From contig CAWFZK010000039.1 of assembly GCA_963820315.1 (NCBI GenBank), forward strand, positions 19,127 to 83,126: 64,000 nucleotides of DNA, given 5' to 3'. The DNA is from JACVRW01 sp963820315. GTDB taxonomy: Bacteria > Actinomycetota > Thermoleophilia > Solirubrobacterales > Thermoleophilaceae. The position numbers were made by a program, and so were the translations under genes. Each line of letters begins with the position of its first letter. Position 1 is the stretch's first letter. The notes below the pieces were generated by a model. It worked only from the letters and a program-made list of their open reading frames with translations. It did no database searches and was not told the DNA's origin. Shown here piece by piece: positions 36,393 through 44,432 of this stretch.

Positions 36393-38057
36393 TCAGTCCC
36401 GCCGCACCCTCAGCCGCAGCGCCACCCGCTTCCCGCGCGCGTCCGTCATCGACACCGGCACGGTCACCGTCCGGGGAAGCTTGCGCTTCGCCCTCAGGCC
36501 GCGCCAGACGATCTTCACCCGGCGGGCGCCGTCGCCGAGCTTCGGTCGCACCGCTCGGCGGGCGGGGCGGGCTCGCAGGCGCCGGCCGTCCACGTGGATC
36601 CGGGGCCGGGTCCGGCCGCGTCGCAGGCCCTTCGGGAGCGAGACGCGCGCCGCTGTGATGTCGGGCCCGCGCCGGGGCGCCTGGAGGATGGCCGCGAGCA
36701 CGAATCGCTTGCCGCGCTTCGTCAGCGTGACCTTGGCCTCGGGATCGCAGCCGGGGGTGGCCAGGTCCTGCTTGAACTCGGCCACCTTGCCGGAGTGGGC
36801 CGTGAGCTTGACGGCGATCTCCGTCGGGGTTCCGTCGCGGCAGAGGTCCTTCGTCAGCTGCAGAATGCCGTTCGGCCCGCCGTCGAACTGGAGCGTGAAG
36901 CTCCGCAGCGGCAGGTCGGGGTTTGTCGGGAAGATGTTCCGCGTGCCGAACGGACCGACCTCGGTCACGCCGTCGATACGCAGGTCCACTGGCGGGGGCA
37001 GGATGACCATCAGGCCCGGCAGGGGCGCCGGCGTGTTCTGAGCCAGGTAGACGGGACCGCGCACCGGCTCCGCCTGGAGTGGCGAGTCGATGGTCGCCGT
37101 GCCCACGCGTGAGCTCTCAGGACAAGCGCTCGCGTCCGCCTCTGGACGCCTGCAGGCCCGGCTCAGAGCCTGCGCGGTGGAGGCCAACGAAAGCGGCAGG
37201 GTCACCTCCGCGCGCTTCAATGCAGCCTGTTCCGGATCGAGGCGGAGCGTGGTTGAGAGCGGCACGCGGTCGCGCACCCGAGTCGCTCCCGGCGCCCCGA
37301 GCGAACCTTGCGCCGAGGGCGTGAAGGCGAGCCGGTCGCACCCGGTGGGCGTGAACGTGAAGCTCTTCTGGGCGAAGGTGGCGGGGGCTCCGTACGAGTT
37401 GACCCGCGCGAACGAGCTCGCCGGCGCGCACGACGTCGGCATCCGCATGAAGGAGCCGCGGCTCGTCTTGCCGAGGAGTGTGAGCCGGACGCTCGTGATC
37501 TGGAGGTCGAGCCCCGACTGCTCGCGCGGCTGGTCGGCGAACAGCGATTCGAGGCCGATCCCGTCGGCCCCCGGCCGCAGGTAGACCGGCGACTCGAGGA
37601 ACACGGGTGGCAGCGCCTGCGGAAGCGGGGCCGGCAGCTCCAGCGGCTGAAGCCTCAGCCCCAGCCGCGCCGGCTCGCCGCCGAGCGGGCGCAGGTTGTA
37701 GACGGTGCCGTTGATCGTCTGGGGCACGCCGAGGATCGGCAGCACGTTGATCAATGCGGTCACCTGAACAGTCCCGACCTTGGCGTTGTCCGGGCAGCTC
37801 GAGGAGGAACGCAGCTGCTCGCGCGAGCACAGCGCCGCGCCCTGCGGATTGCCGAGCAGGCCGGGCGCAAGGCGGACGAAGCTGTCCTTGACGTCGTCGC
37901 CGGACGACGGAGTCATCCGCTGGAACAGCGTCACATCCGGGTGCGAGCCGGCCTGCGTGCTCGACGGCGTGACCGTGAACTCGTCGAGTGTCACGCCCGC
38001 GGCGGCGGTCGCGGGAAGGACGGCAAGGATCAGCAACGACAGTGTCAGGCGCCTCAT
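36393..38057 (-). CDS. Secreted protein, Thermoleophilia-type repetitive beta-rich family
   Basis: A 554-residue exported protein. The ATG at 38057 gives a clean signal peptide (RRLTLSLLILAVLPATAAAG); an upstream ATG at 38102 would bury it. The mature part has repeated beta-rich modules with paired cysteines, as in CSREQLRSSSSCPDNAKVGT and ACRRPEADASACPESSRVGT, each followed by a segment on lipoprotein- or adhesin-like lipids (PVYLRPGADGIG, PVYLAQNTPAPLPGL). The C-terminus is a highly basic Arg-rich tail (ARPARRAVRPKLG). I recognise the style, not a function. Confidence 0.7.
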   Translation of the reverse strand: MRRLTLSLLILAVLPATAAAGVTLDEFTVTPSSTQAGSHPDVTLFQRMTPSSGDDVKDSFVRLAPGLLGNPQGAALCSREQLRSSSSCPDNAKVGTVQVTALINVLPILGVPQTINGTVYNLRPLGGEPARLGLRLQPLELPAPLPQALPPVFLESPVYLRPGADGIGLESLFADQPREQSGLDLQITSVRLTLLGKTSRGSFMRMPTSCAPASSFARVNSYGAPATFAQKSFTFTPTGCDRLAFTPSAQGSLGAPGATRVRDRVPLSTTLRLDPEQAALKRAEVTLPLSLASTAQALSRACRRPEADASACPESSRVGTATIDSPLQAEPVRGPVYLAQNTPAPLPGLMVILPPPVDLRIDGVTEVGPFGTRNIFPTNPDLPLRSFTLQFDGGPNGILQLTKDLCRDGTPTEIAVKLTAHSGKVAEFKQDLATPGCDPEAKVTLTKRGKRFVLAAILQAPRRGPDITAARVSLPKGLRRGRTRPRIHVDGRRLRARPARRAVRPKLGDGARRVKIVWRGLRAKRKLPRTVTVPVSMTDARGKRVALRLRVRRD

Positions 38058-38173
38058 CTCTGTCACGTTACGGTCGTTGCCGTGTCCATGCGCCGGTTCC
38101 ACCGACTGGCGACCTGGCGCGCTTAGACATCGACCGCAGCGACGTCAGCCAGTACGTTGCCAGAGGGGATGCG

Positions 38174-39004
38174 GTGAGCCTTCGCGCACGCCATCTGCCG
38201 CTGTACCTCGCGGCCCTTGCTGCCGGAGCCGTGCTGGCGTTTGCACTGTCCGCGTCGGCGCAGGGTGGAGCGCAACCGCCGCCGAGCGCGAGCTTCACGG
38301 CGGGCAACAACTACTGGTACGTGACCGGCACGACGTCCACGACCGCCACGATCGCCGCGGGCGGCACGGTGACGTTCAGCAGCCCCACGGGGAACAACGA
38401 CCACAACGCGAGCTTCGGCGGCGCCGGACCGAGCTCATGCGATCCCGCGCTTCCCGGTCCCCCGACCGACGCACCCTGGAGCTCCACATGCCGTTTCGAC
38501 ACCCCGGGCACGTTCTCGTTCGTCTGCACGGCGCACTCCGGGATGGGAGGCACCGTGTCCGTCGTCGCGCCGGGCACGCCTACCACCCCGCCGCCCACAA
38601 CCGGTCCAGGCACAACTCCTCCGGGCGGCAACCCTCCTGGCGGCTCGCCCGGACAGCCCGGATCGCTCTCCGTCAAGGTCGCCCGTCGCCAGCGCGGCAC
38701 GACCCTGCGCGGATCCGTCACGACCAGCGCGGACGGCTCGCGCCTGGCCATCAGGGCGCTCGTCTCGAACCGCCTGCTCGCGAAGAGCAGGCCCAGGCGG
38801 ATCCGCAAGGTGTCCGTCGGCTCGCTGCGGAAGCAGGTGCCGAGCGCGGGCAAGACGAGCTTCGCCGTGAGGCTGAGCGCCGCCGCCCGGCGCGCGCTCA
38901 AGCGCCATGAGCGCCTCGGCGTCGAGCTGCGCATCACCGTCACGCCGCCGACGGGCGACGCCAGCACGAAGACCGCGAAGGTCGTCCTGCGGCCGGCCGC
39001 CTAG
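38174..39004 (+). CDS. Secreted cupredoxin (plastocyanin-like) with C-terminal domain
   Basis: A 276-residue exported protein from a GTG with GAGGGG upstream. Signal segment: LYLAALAAGAVLAFALSASA. The cupredoxin domain spans about residues 40-140: type-1 copper ligands can be read as His in NNDHNASF, and Cys-His-Met in FVCTAHSGMGGTVSV. A Pro/Gly/Thr-rich linker (TPTTPPPTTGPGTTPPGGNP) leads to a basic beta-rich domain of about 120 residues (SLSVKVARRQRGTTLRGSVT). Likely an extracytoplasmic electron carrier. Its stop overlaps the convergent MpaB-like gene stop. Confidence 0.8.
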   Translation: MSLRARHLPLYLAALAAGAVLAFALSASAQGGAQPPPSASFTAGNNYWYVTGTTSTTATIAAGGTVTFSSPTGNNDHNASFGGAGPSSCDPALPGPPTDAPWSSTCRFDTPGTFSFVCTAHSGMGGTVSVVAPGTPTTPPPTTGPGTTPPGGNPPGGSPGQPGSLSVKVARRQRGTTLRGSVTTSADGSRLAIRALVSNRLLAKSRPRRIRKVSVGSLRKQVPSAGKTSFAVRLSAAARRALKRHERLGVELRITVTPPTGDASTKTAKVVLRPAA

Positions 39005-39813
39005 GCGGCAGCGCGCGCGGACGGCACCAGCCGCAGCCGGTCGGGCAGGAACGGCACCACCGCCCGCTTGACGTACTCGCCGCCCGCCCGCACCAGCGCC
39101 CGGCGCACGAAGGCGGGCGGCAGCGGGGAGAACCCGTACTCGCGCCTGATGCGATCCGGCAGCAGCGCGATCGTGATGAAGTTGACCGTCTCGAGCAGCG
39201 GCTGCGCGACCCACGGCACCGGCGGCTCGAGGACGATCGCACGTGCCCGCTCGCGCGCCCAATCGGTCACGAACAGCCGGTCGCCCTCGAGCATCGAGCG
39301 CCTGTAGTCGTCGAGGTCGGCGAGCGTGCGCGGCATCTCTCCCGCTCGGAGCCCGAACAGGCGGCCCACCACGCGATAGTCCTTCCAGTACGCCTCCTCG
39401 TCCTCGCGCGACAGCGAGCCGACGTACGTGCGGTAGACGACGAGCCCCGAGTCGACGAGCGTGAACAGCACCCACAGCAGCAGCTCTGGGTCATCGGCCC
39501 GGTACGGCGTGCCCGCCGGATATGGGCCGACCTGCGAGTGCAGCGTCCCGCTCACGCGCTTGTGCATCTCGCGCACGGTGCGGGTCACCCGGTTCGCATC
39601 GGCGCGCTCGCCGAAGCCGATCGTGCCCATCACCTGAGCGGTGCGGGCGAGCCGGTCGTAGGGGTCCTCCACCGACGTCGAGTGTGCGAGCAGGCCGGAG
39701 ACGGCGAGCGGGTGCGCGGCCTGCATTAGGAGCGCGCGCGGGCCCGACAACGCGAGCGCGCGCTCGCGGTGCACGCGCCGCAGCATCGAGGTGTCGTCGA
39801 AGTAGCCCGCCAT
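39001..39813 (-). CDS. MpaB/latex-clearing oxygenase-family protein (DUF2236)
   Basis: A 270-residue all-helical protein of the oxygenase MpaB family. Markers are LSGPRALLMQAAHPLAVSGL, RTAQVMGTIGFGERADANRV, VSGTLHSQVGPYPAGTPYRA-DDPELLLWV and FVTDWARERARAIV. Relatives include rubber oxygenase, where His in such segments bind haem b; which histidines serve here is not certain. The substrate is unknown. Confidence 0.85.
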   Translation of the reverse strand: MAGYFDDTSMLRRVHRERALALSGPRALLMQAAHPLAVSGLLAHSTSVEDPYDRLARTAQVMGTIGFGERADANRVTRTVREMHKRVSGTLHSQVGPYPAGTPYRADDPELLLWVLFTLVDSGLVVYRTYVGSLSREDEEAYWKDYRVVGRLFGLRAGEMPRTLADLDDYRRSMLEGDRLFVTDWARERARAIVLEPPVPWVAQPLLETVNFITIALLPDRIRREYGFSPLPPAFVRRALVRAGGEYVKRAVVPFLPDRLRLVPSARAAA

Positions 39814-39840
39814 CCCTACAACCAGGTTACGAACGGGCGG

Positions 39841-41070
39841 CTACAACGAGCTGAGATCTTTGCTCTCGTCCGCGAGCGCCGCCGGATCGACCTGCGTGTG
39901 CTCGATGATGAAGCGCTTGGCTTGCTCCAGGTCGTCGGAACGACCGACGGTCAGCGCGGCGGTCACGCGCCCGTCGTCGACGTAGAACGCCGTGAAGTCA
40001 CCGTCCTGAAGCGACCCGCGGACGACCGGCTCACCCGAGCCCGGACCGACGTACTCCATCGACGACCAGTCCGCGAGATCGGAGAAGAAGTAGGGCACGA
40101 CCTCGTGCTCGGTGGCTTGGCCGAGCATGTTGAGCGCCGCTGTCTTGCCCTGGTTGAAGGCAACGTCCCAGTGCTCGATCCGTATGTGCCGGCCGTGCAC
40201 CGGGCTGTCGTACTCGCAGATGTCGCCGGCCGCGAAGATGCCCGGCGCCGAGCTCTCGAGCCGCGCGGAGCAGACCACCCCGCCCGCCTCGCCGATCTCG
40301 AGGCCGGCGGCCTTGGCGAGCGTGACGTCGGGGAGGACTCCGGCGCCGATCACGACGAGGTCGCAGTCGATCTCGAGGCCGCTCTTCGTGACGACCTTCT
40401 CGACCCGGTCGCCGGAGCCCTCGAAGCGCTCGAGCTCCTCGCCGCCGTGGACCTCCACCCCGTGCTGTTCGAGAATGCCCTGGAAGTAGCCGCCGATCTC
40501 CTTGCCGAACTGGCGCTCGAGCGTGACGTCCTCGAGCATCACGATCGCGCACTTGTCCCCGTGCGCGGCCGTGAGCGAGGCCGCCACCTCGGTGCCGATG
40601 TAGCTGCCGCCTACGACCACGACGCGCTCGAACCGATCCGCCTCCGCGCGCAGCGCCACCGAGTTGCCGAAGGCGCGGAGGTAGTGGATTCCATCGAGCT
40701 GACAGCCATCGACCCGCAGGCGGCGCACGTTCGCGCCGGTGGCGAGCAGGGCGTTGCCGAACTCGATCTCCTCTTTGGTCGACAGTCGCGCGACGTGCTC
40801 CTGCGCGTCGAGCTTCATCACGCTCGTCCCGAGCATCAGCTCGATGTTCTGCTCGTCCCACCACTCGTCCGGGCGGAAGAGGGCGTCCTCGCGCGACTCC
40901 TTGCCCTGCAGGAAGCCCTTCGTCAGCGGCGGGCGGTTGTAGGGCGGGTCGGACTCGCGGCTGACGAGCAGGATCGATCCCTCGCCGCCCCCCTCGCGCA
41001 GCCAGCGCGCGCAGTTTGCGGCCGCGAGGCCACCTCCGATGAGGAGATGGTCGACCTTTCGCGGCGCCAT
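39841..41070 (-). CDS. FAD-dependent reductase, ferredoxin reductase/AIF-like
   Basis: A 409-residue two-dinucleotide flavoprotein. FAD motif: DHLLIGGGLAAANCARWLRE; signature PPYNRPPLTKGFLQGK, typical of rhodocoxin or putidaredoxin reductase-like enzymes; ATGANVRRLRVDG; NADH motif VVVVGGSYIGTEVAASL; and the closing ARLESSAPGIFAAGDICEYD with FAD ribityl contacts. It normally passes electrons to a ferredoxin, possibly for P450s. It closes the transport operon: its start lies 4 bp after the TrkA stop. Confidence 0.88.
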   Translation of the reverse strand: MAPRKVDHLLIGGGLAAANCARWLREGGGEGSILLVSRESDPPYNRPPLTKGFLQGKESREDALFRPDEWWDEQNIELMLGTSVMKLDAQEHVARLSTKEEIEFGNALLATGANVRRLRVDGCQLDGIHYLRAFGNSVALRAEADRFERVVVVGGSYIGTEVAASLTAAHGDKCAIVMLEDVTLERQFGKEIGGYFQGILEQHGVEVHGGEELERFEGSGDRVEKVVTKSGLEIDCDLVVIGAGVLPDVTLAKAAGLEIGEAGGVVCSARLESSAPGIFAAGDICEYDSPVHGRHIRIEHWDVAFNQGKTAALNMLGQATEHEVVPYFFSDLADWSSMEYVGPGSGEPVVRGSLQDGDFTAFYVDDGRVTAALTVGRSDDLEQAKRFIIEHTQVDPAALADESKDLSSL

Positions 41071-41074
41071 GTGG

Positions 41075-41743
41075 TCAGGCCGCCGTGCGGGTGGTGAAGC
41101 GCTCGGTCACGCGGGACTCGATACCCACGTCGAGCACCAGCAACACTTCGTCGCCCGCCTCGACGACCGAGTCGCCTGAGGGCACGAAGCCGCCGCCGTC
41201 GCGCAGGATCGAGATCACGAGCGAGCCGTCGGGCAGGCCCAGGTCCTTGACGCTCTTGCCCGCGGCGTCGGAGCCCTCGGCCACCTCGAGCTCGATGATC
41301 TCGAGCCGCTCCTCGGGCAGGTCGAGCAGGTGGACGAGGCCGTACTTGGGCACCTCGTGCTCGATCAGCCGCAGGATCAGGTCCGTCGCGGAGATGACCG
41401 GCTTGACGCCGAGCAGCTCGAAGTGCTGGAGGTTGCGAGGGTTGTTGCAGCGGGCGACGATCCGCGGCACGCCGTACTTCTCGCGCGCGACCTGCGAGAT
41501 GAGGATGTTGTCCTCGTCGTCGCCCGTGACGGCAACGACGAGGTCGGCGCGCTCGATGCCGGCCCGCTCCAGCACCCACAGCTCGGTGCCGTCGCCGATC
41601 AGCGCGCTGTGCTCGAGCTCCTGCTCGACGACCGCGTAGCGCTGCTGGTCCGACTCGATGACGGTGATCTCGTGGCGTTTGTTGATGAGCTCGCGGGCGA
41701 GGTTCCAGCCGACCTTGCCAGCCCCGACGATGACGACGTACAT
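41075..41743 (-). CDS. TrkA-family regulator with RCK_N and RCK_C domains
   Basis: A 222-residue potassium-channel regulator. RCK_N Rossmann fold starts VVIVGAGKVGWNLARELINK and continues VAVTGDDEDNILISQVAREK (NAD(P) binding). The RCK_C half follows: LEIIELEVAEGSDAAGKSVK, LPDGSLVISILRDGGGFVPS-GDSVVEAGDEVLLVLDVG. It sits beside a second, single-domain TrkA gene and the APC permeases, suggesting gating of the transporters by nucleotide. Confidence 0.9.
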   Translation of the reverse strand: MYVVIVGAGKVGWNLARELINKRHEITVIESDQQRYAVVEQELEHSALIGDGTELWVLERAGIERADLVVAVTGDDEDNILISQVAREKYGVPRIVARCNNPRNLQHFELLGVKPVISATDLILRLIEHEVPKYGLVHLLDLPEERLEIIELEVAEGSDAAGKSVKDLGLPDGSLVISILRDGGGFVPSGDSVVEAGDEVLLVLDVGIESRVTERFTTRTAA

Positions 41744-41746
41744 GGC

Positions 41747-42193
41747 CTAGCCGGACACTCCCTCGAAGCGGATCTGGCCGCGCACGGCGGCCTCGAGCAG
41801 CTCGATCGCAGTCTGGGTCGGGCAGACCGTCTGCAGGCCCTGCTCGGCGTACCAGCGCGCCCGCGCCGGGTCGAGCACCCGCACCACCACGCGCTCGATG
41901 TTGAAGCGGCGCTTCGCGATCTGAGCGATGACGAGGTTGGTGTTGTCGCCGTCGGTGGAGGCGACGAAGGCGTCGGCCTGCTCGATGCCCGCCGCCAGCA
42001 GGGCGTCGATCTCGAGCGCCGTTCCCTCTGTGAAGCGGCCGCCGCGCTCCTCCCAGGAGGCATCGGCGTCCCGGTCAAGGAGCGCAATTGCCTCGGCATC
42101 CTCGTCGAGCACGGACACCTCGTGCCCCTCTAGGAGCATCGAGTGCGCAATCGACGACCCCACCCGGCCACATCCGACGATCAGCACAAACAT
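41747..42193 (-). CDS. TrkA-N (RCK_N-only) protein
   Basis: A 148-residue protein with just the Rossmann RCK_N domain (FVLIVGCGRVGSSIAHSMLL, VSVLDEDAEAIALLDR, AFVASTDGDNTNLVIAQIAK). It lacks the C-terminal RCK_C present in the neighbour. The start ATG at 42193 is set by clean coding onset after the permease stop; 3 bp separate it from the larger TrkA gene. The two may form a complex, as in Ktr/Trk systems where a gating ring controls a membrane partner. Confidence 0.88.
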   Translation of the reverse strand: MFVLIVGCGRVGSSIAHSMLLEGHEVSVLDEDAEAIALLDRDADASWEERGGRFTEGTALEIDALLAAGIEQADAFVASTDGDNTNLVIAQIAKRRFNIERVVVRVLDPARARWYAEQGLQTVCPTQTAIELLEAAVRGQIRFEGVSG

Positions 42194-42207
42194 GCGGTGC
42201 TCACACT

Positions 42208-44203
42208 CTACGGCAGGACACCCTCGCGGGTGCCCTCCTCGCCCGCGGGGGGCGCGGTGAGGATGACCCTGCAGGGCGCCTTCTCGATGACATAGCGGGT
42301 GGTGTCCCCGACGAAGCGATCTCGTATCCGGCCACGGCCGCCGAGCACCGCACCGCCGCGGACGCGCGTCGGCTCCTCGGCGGCGAGCACGATCGCCTCC
42401 ACGCCGCGGCGGCGCGCCTCCGAGACAATCGCCTGACCCACGGTGCGGCCGCGAACCATCGCGGTGGCCACCTCGACGCCCGTCGTACTCCTCGCCGACC
42501 TCCTTGGCGCGAGCGAGCACCGCCTTAGCATCGCGCACGCGGTCCTCGGACACGCGCGCGTCGATCGGAAGCGACATCGGGATCTCGAACACGTACAGCG
42601 CCTCGAGCACCGCACCGCCCCCGCCGTCCTCGTCGTGCTCGGCCGCGAGCCGGCCCGCCGTGCCCACGATCTCGTCGTCGAGCTCCTCGCCGAACACGGG
42701 CACGAGGATGCTCCCGTACTCGGCCGTGTCGCGCTCCTGCAGCGCCGCGGCCGGGATCGTGAAGCGCTGGCGCAGCGGCTTGCCGCCGGCGCGCCGATAG
42801 ACGACGTAGAGCACGATCCCGGCGACCATCCAGATGCTGCCGGCGATTCGCGCGCCCTCGTGAAGCGCGACGACGCTGATCCACATGCCGACGGCCAGGA
42901 CGAGCCCGAACACCGAGGGCAGCGGCACCAGCGCGCCGCGCACCGGCACGGACAGGGGCACGCGGAAGGCGCTCGGGCGGGCCGGCTCGCGGAAGCGCAG
43001 CACGATCAGGGAGAGATGCGCGATCGAGAACGCGATCATCGCCCCGAACGCGAAGGTGCCGACGAGGAACTCGAGGTCGTGCGGCACCGCCAGGCCGAAC
43101 GCGATCACGGTGGCGATCACGATCGCCACGTACGGAGTGCCGCGGAGCGCGCTGAGGCGGCCGACCGCACTCGGTATCTGACGGTTCGTGGCGAGCGAGT
43201 ACGCGAGCCGCGCGAGGCCGAGCATCTGGCTGTTGATCGCGACGAGCAACGTGGCCACCGCCGTAACGGCGACCGTGTAGCGGCCCGCGTCGACGAGCCA
43301 GTCGGTCTCGTACGCATTGACGATGCCCAGCATCGGCGCCTCGATGAAGCGGCCGCCGAGCGGCGTCGCACCTGCCTGCACGGGCTGGGCCATGAGCGCC
43401 GCCGAGCTGACGACCACGAAGAGCAGCAGCGCGATCGTCGACGACACGATCACCACCCGCCGCAGGCCGCGCCGGCCCACGCGCACCTCGCCCGCGAGGC
43501 CCGAGGCCGCCTCGACGCCGATCAGCGCCACGCAGGCGACGCCGAGGGCGAAGATCGCGTTCTCCCATTTCGGCGCCTCACCCAGCTCTACCGAGTCCGC
43601 GATCGCCCCGGCGTCGAAGAACTGGACGAACGCGATCCCGCTGACCGCCACCAGCACGACGATCGCGGTGAGCGAGACGCGCAGCACCGTTCGCAGCCGG
43701 CGCGCCGTGACCCCGCGGATGTTGACCGCTGCCACGAGCAGCAGCGCCAGCCCGGCGACCACCACCTCGATGAGGCCGTCGTCGATGCCCGGCGCGAACA
43801 CGGCGAGGTAGTCGGTGATGACGATCGCACCCGCCGCCATCACGATCAGGTAGTCGAGCAGGATCGCCCAGCCGGCGATGAAGCTCCAGAGCTCGTCGAA
43901 GGCGTAGCGCGCGAGCGTCGAGGCGCCGCCGCGCTCGATGTGGAGCGAGGTGCCCTCGACGTAGGTGGCCATCGTGACGGCGAAGAAGAGCCCGGCGACC
44001 ACATAGACGAGCGGCGTCAGCCCGAGCGCGTCGCCGGCAACGACGCCGAGCGCAAAGAACATAGAGGCGACGACGGCGCTCAGCGTGACGGCGAACAGTG
44101 CGGGCTCGCCCAGCCCGCGCGTGACTCGCAACCCGGCACGCTCGGAGCCCTTGCGCAGCCCCTCGCGCGCCCGCAGCGCCGCCCGGACGCGGGGGTCGCT
44201 CAC
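42208..44203 (-). pseudogene. APC-family permease with USP-like C-terminal domain, one frameshift
   Basis: A permease of about 664 residues if repaired. The APC transporter part (about residues 30-470, around 12 membrane segments) includes LFAVTLSAVVASMFFALGVV, YVEGTSLHIERGGASTLARY and FDELWSFIAGWAILLDYLIV. A cytoplasmic USP-like tail starts at EYGSILVPVFGEELDDEIVG. Within it the frame changes at about 42478-42484 (one extra G in GACGG[G]CGTCGAG), after which VEVATAMVRGRTVGQAIVSE and RYVIEKAPCRVILTAPP finish the domain. The start GTG overlaps the upstream small membrane gene's stop by 4 bp. Likely an indel error. Confidence 0.85.
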
Positions 44204-44427
44204 TCCGTCCGGCCGCGGGCGTCGTCCGCGGGCTCTCGCGTGCTCGCTGCGCGCGCCCGGGACAGGTAGAGCCGCCCGGCGCCGAGTAGCGCCAGCAGCG
44301 TCCCGAGCAGCACGCCGACGGCCAGTGCCCCTCCCCCACCCGCGAGCGCCACCACGATCATCACGAGCCCGACCACCAGCAGCGCGACGCTGAGCACCCG
44401 GGTCGTGGCCAGATAGGCGCGTTCCAC
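44200..44427 (-). CDS. Small two-helix membrane protein
   Basis: A 75-residue protein from a GTG start, with two hydrophobic helices (VLSVALLVVGLVMIVVALAG and LAVGVLLGTLLALLGAGRLY) and a charged C-terminal tail. It sits between the two APC permease genes: stop overlaps the downstream start by 4 bp, and its start is 5 bp after the upstream stop. It may be an accessory subunit of one permease. Confidence 0.6.
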   Translation of the reverse strand: MERAYLATTRVLSVALLVVGLVMIVVALAGGGGALAVGVLLGTLLALLGAGRLYLSRARAASTREPADDARGRTE

Positions 44428-44432
44428 GCGGC

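Noticed and set aside
42208..44203. Programmed frameshift in the APC permease.
   Set aside because: The site GACGGGCGTC lacks a slippery heptamer or a clear downstream structure, and the same extra-G pattern occurs in unrelated genes; an indel error is simpler.
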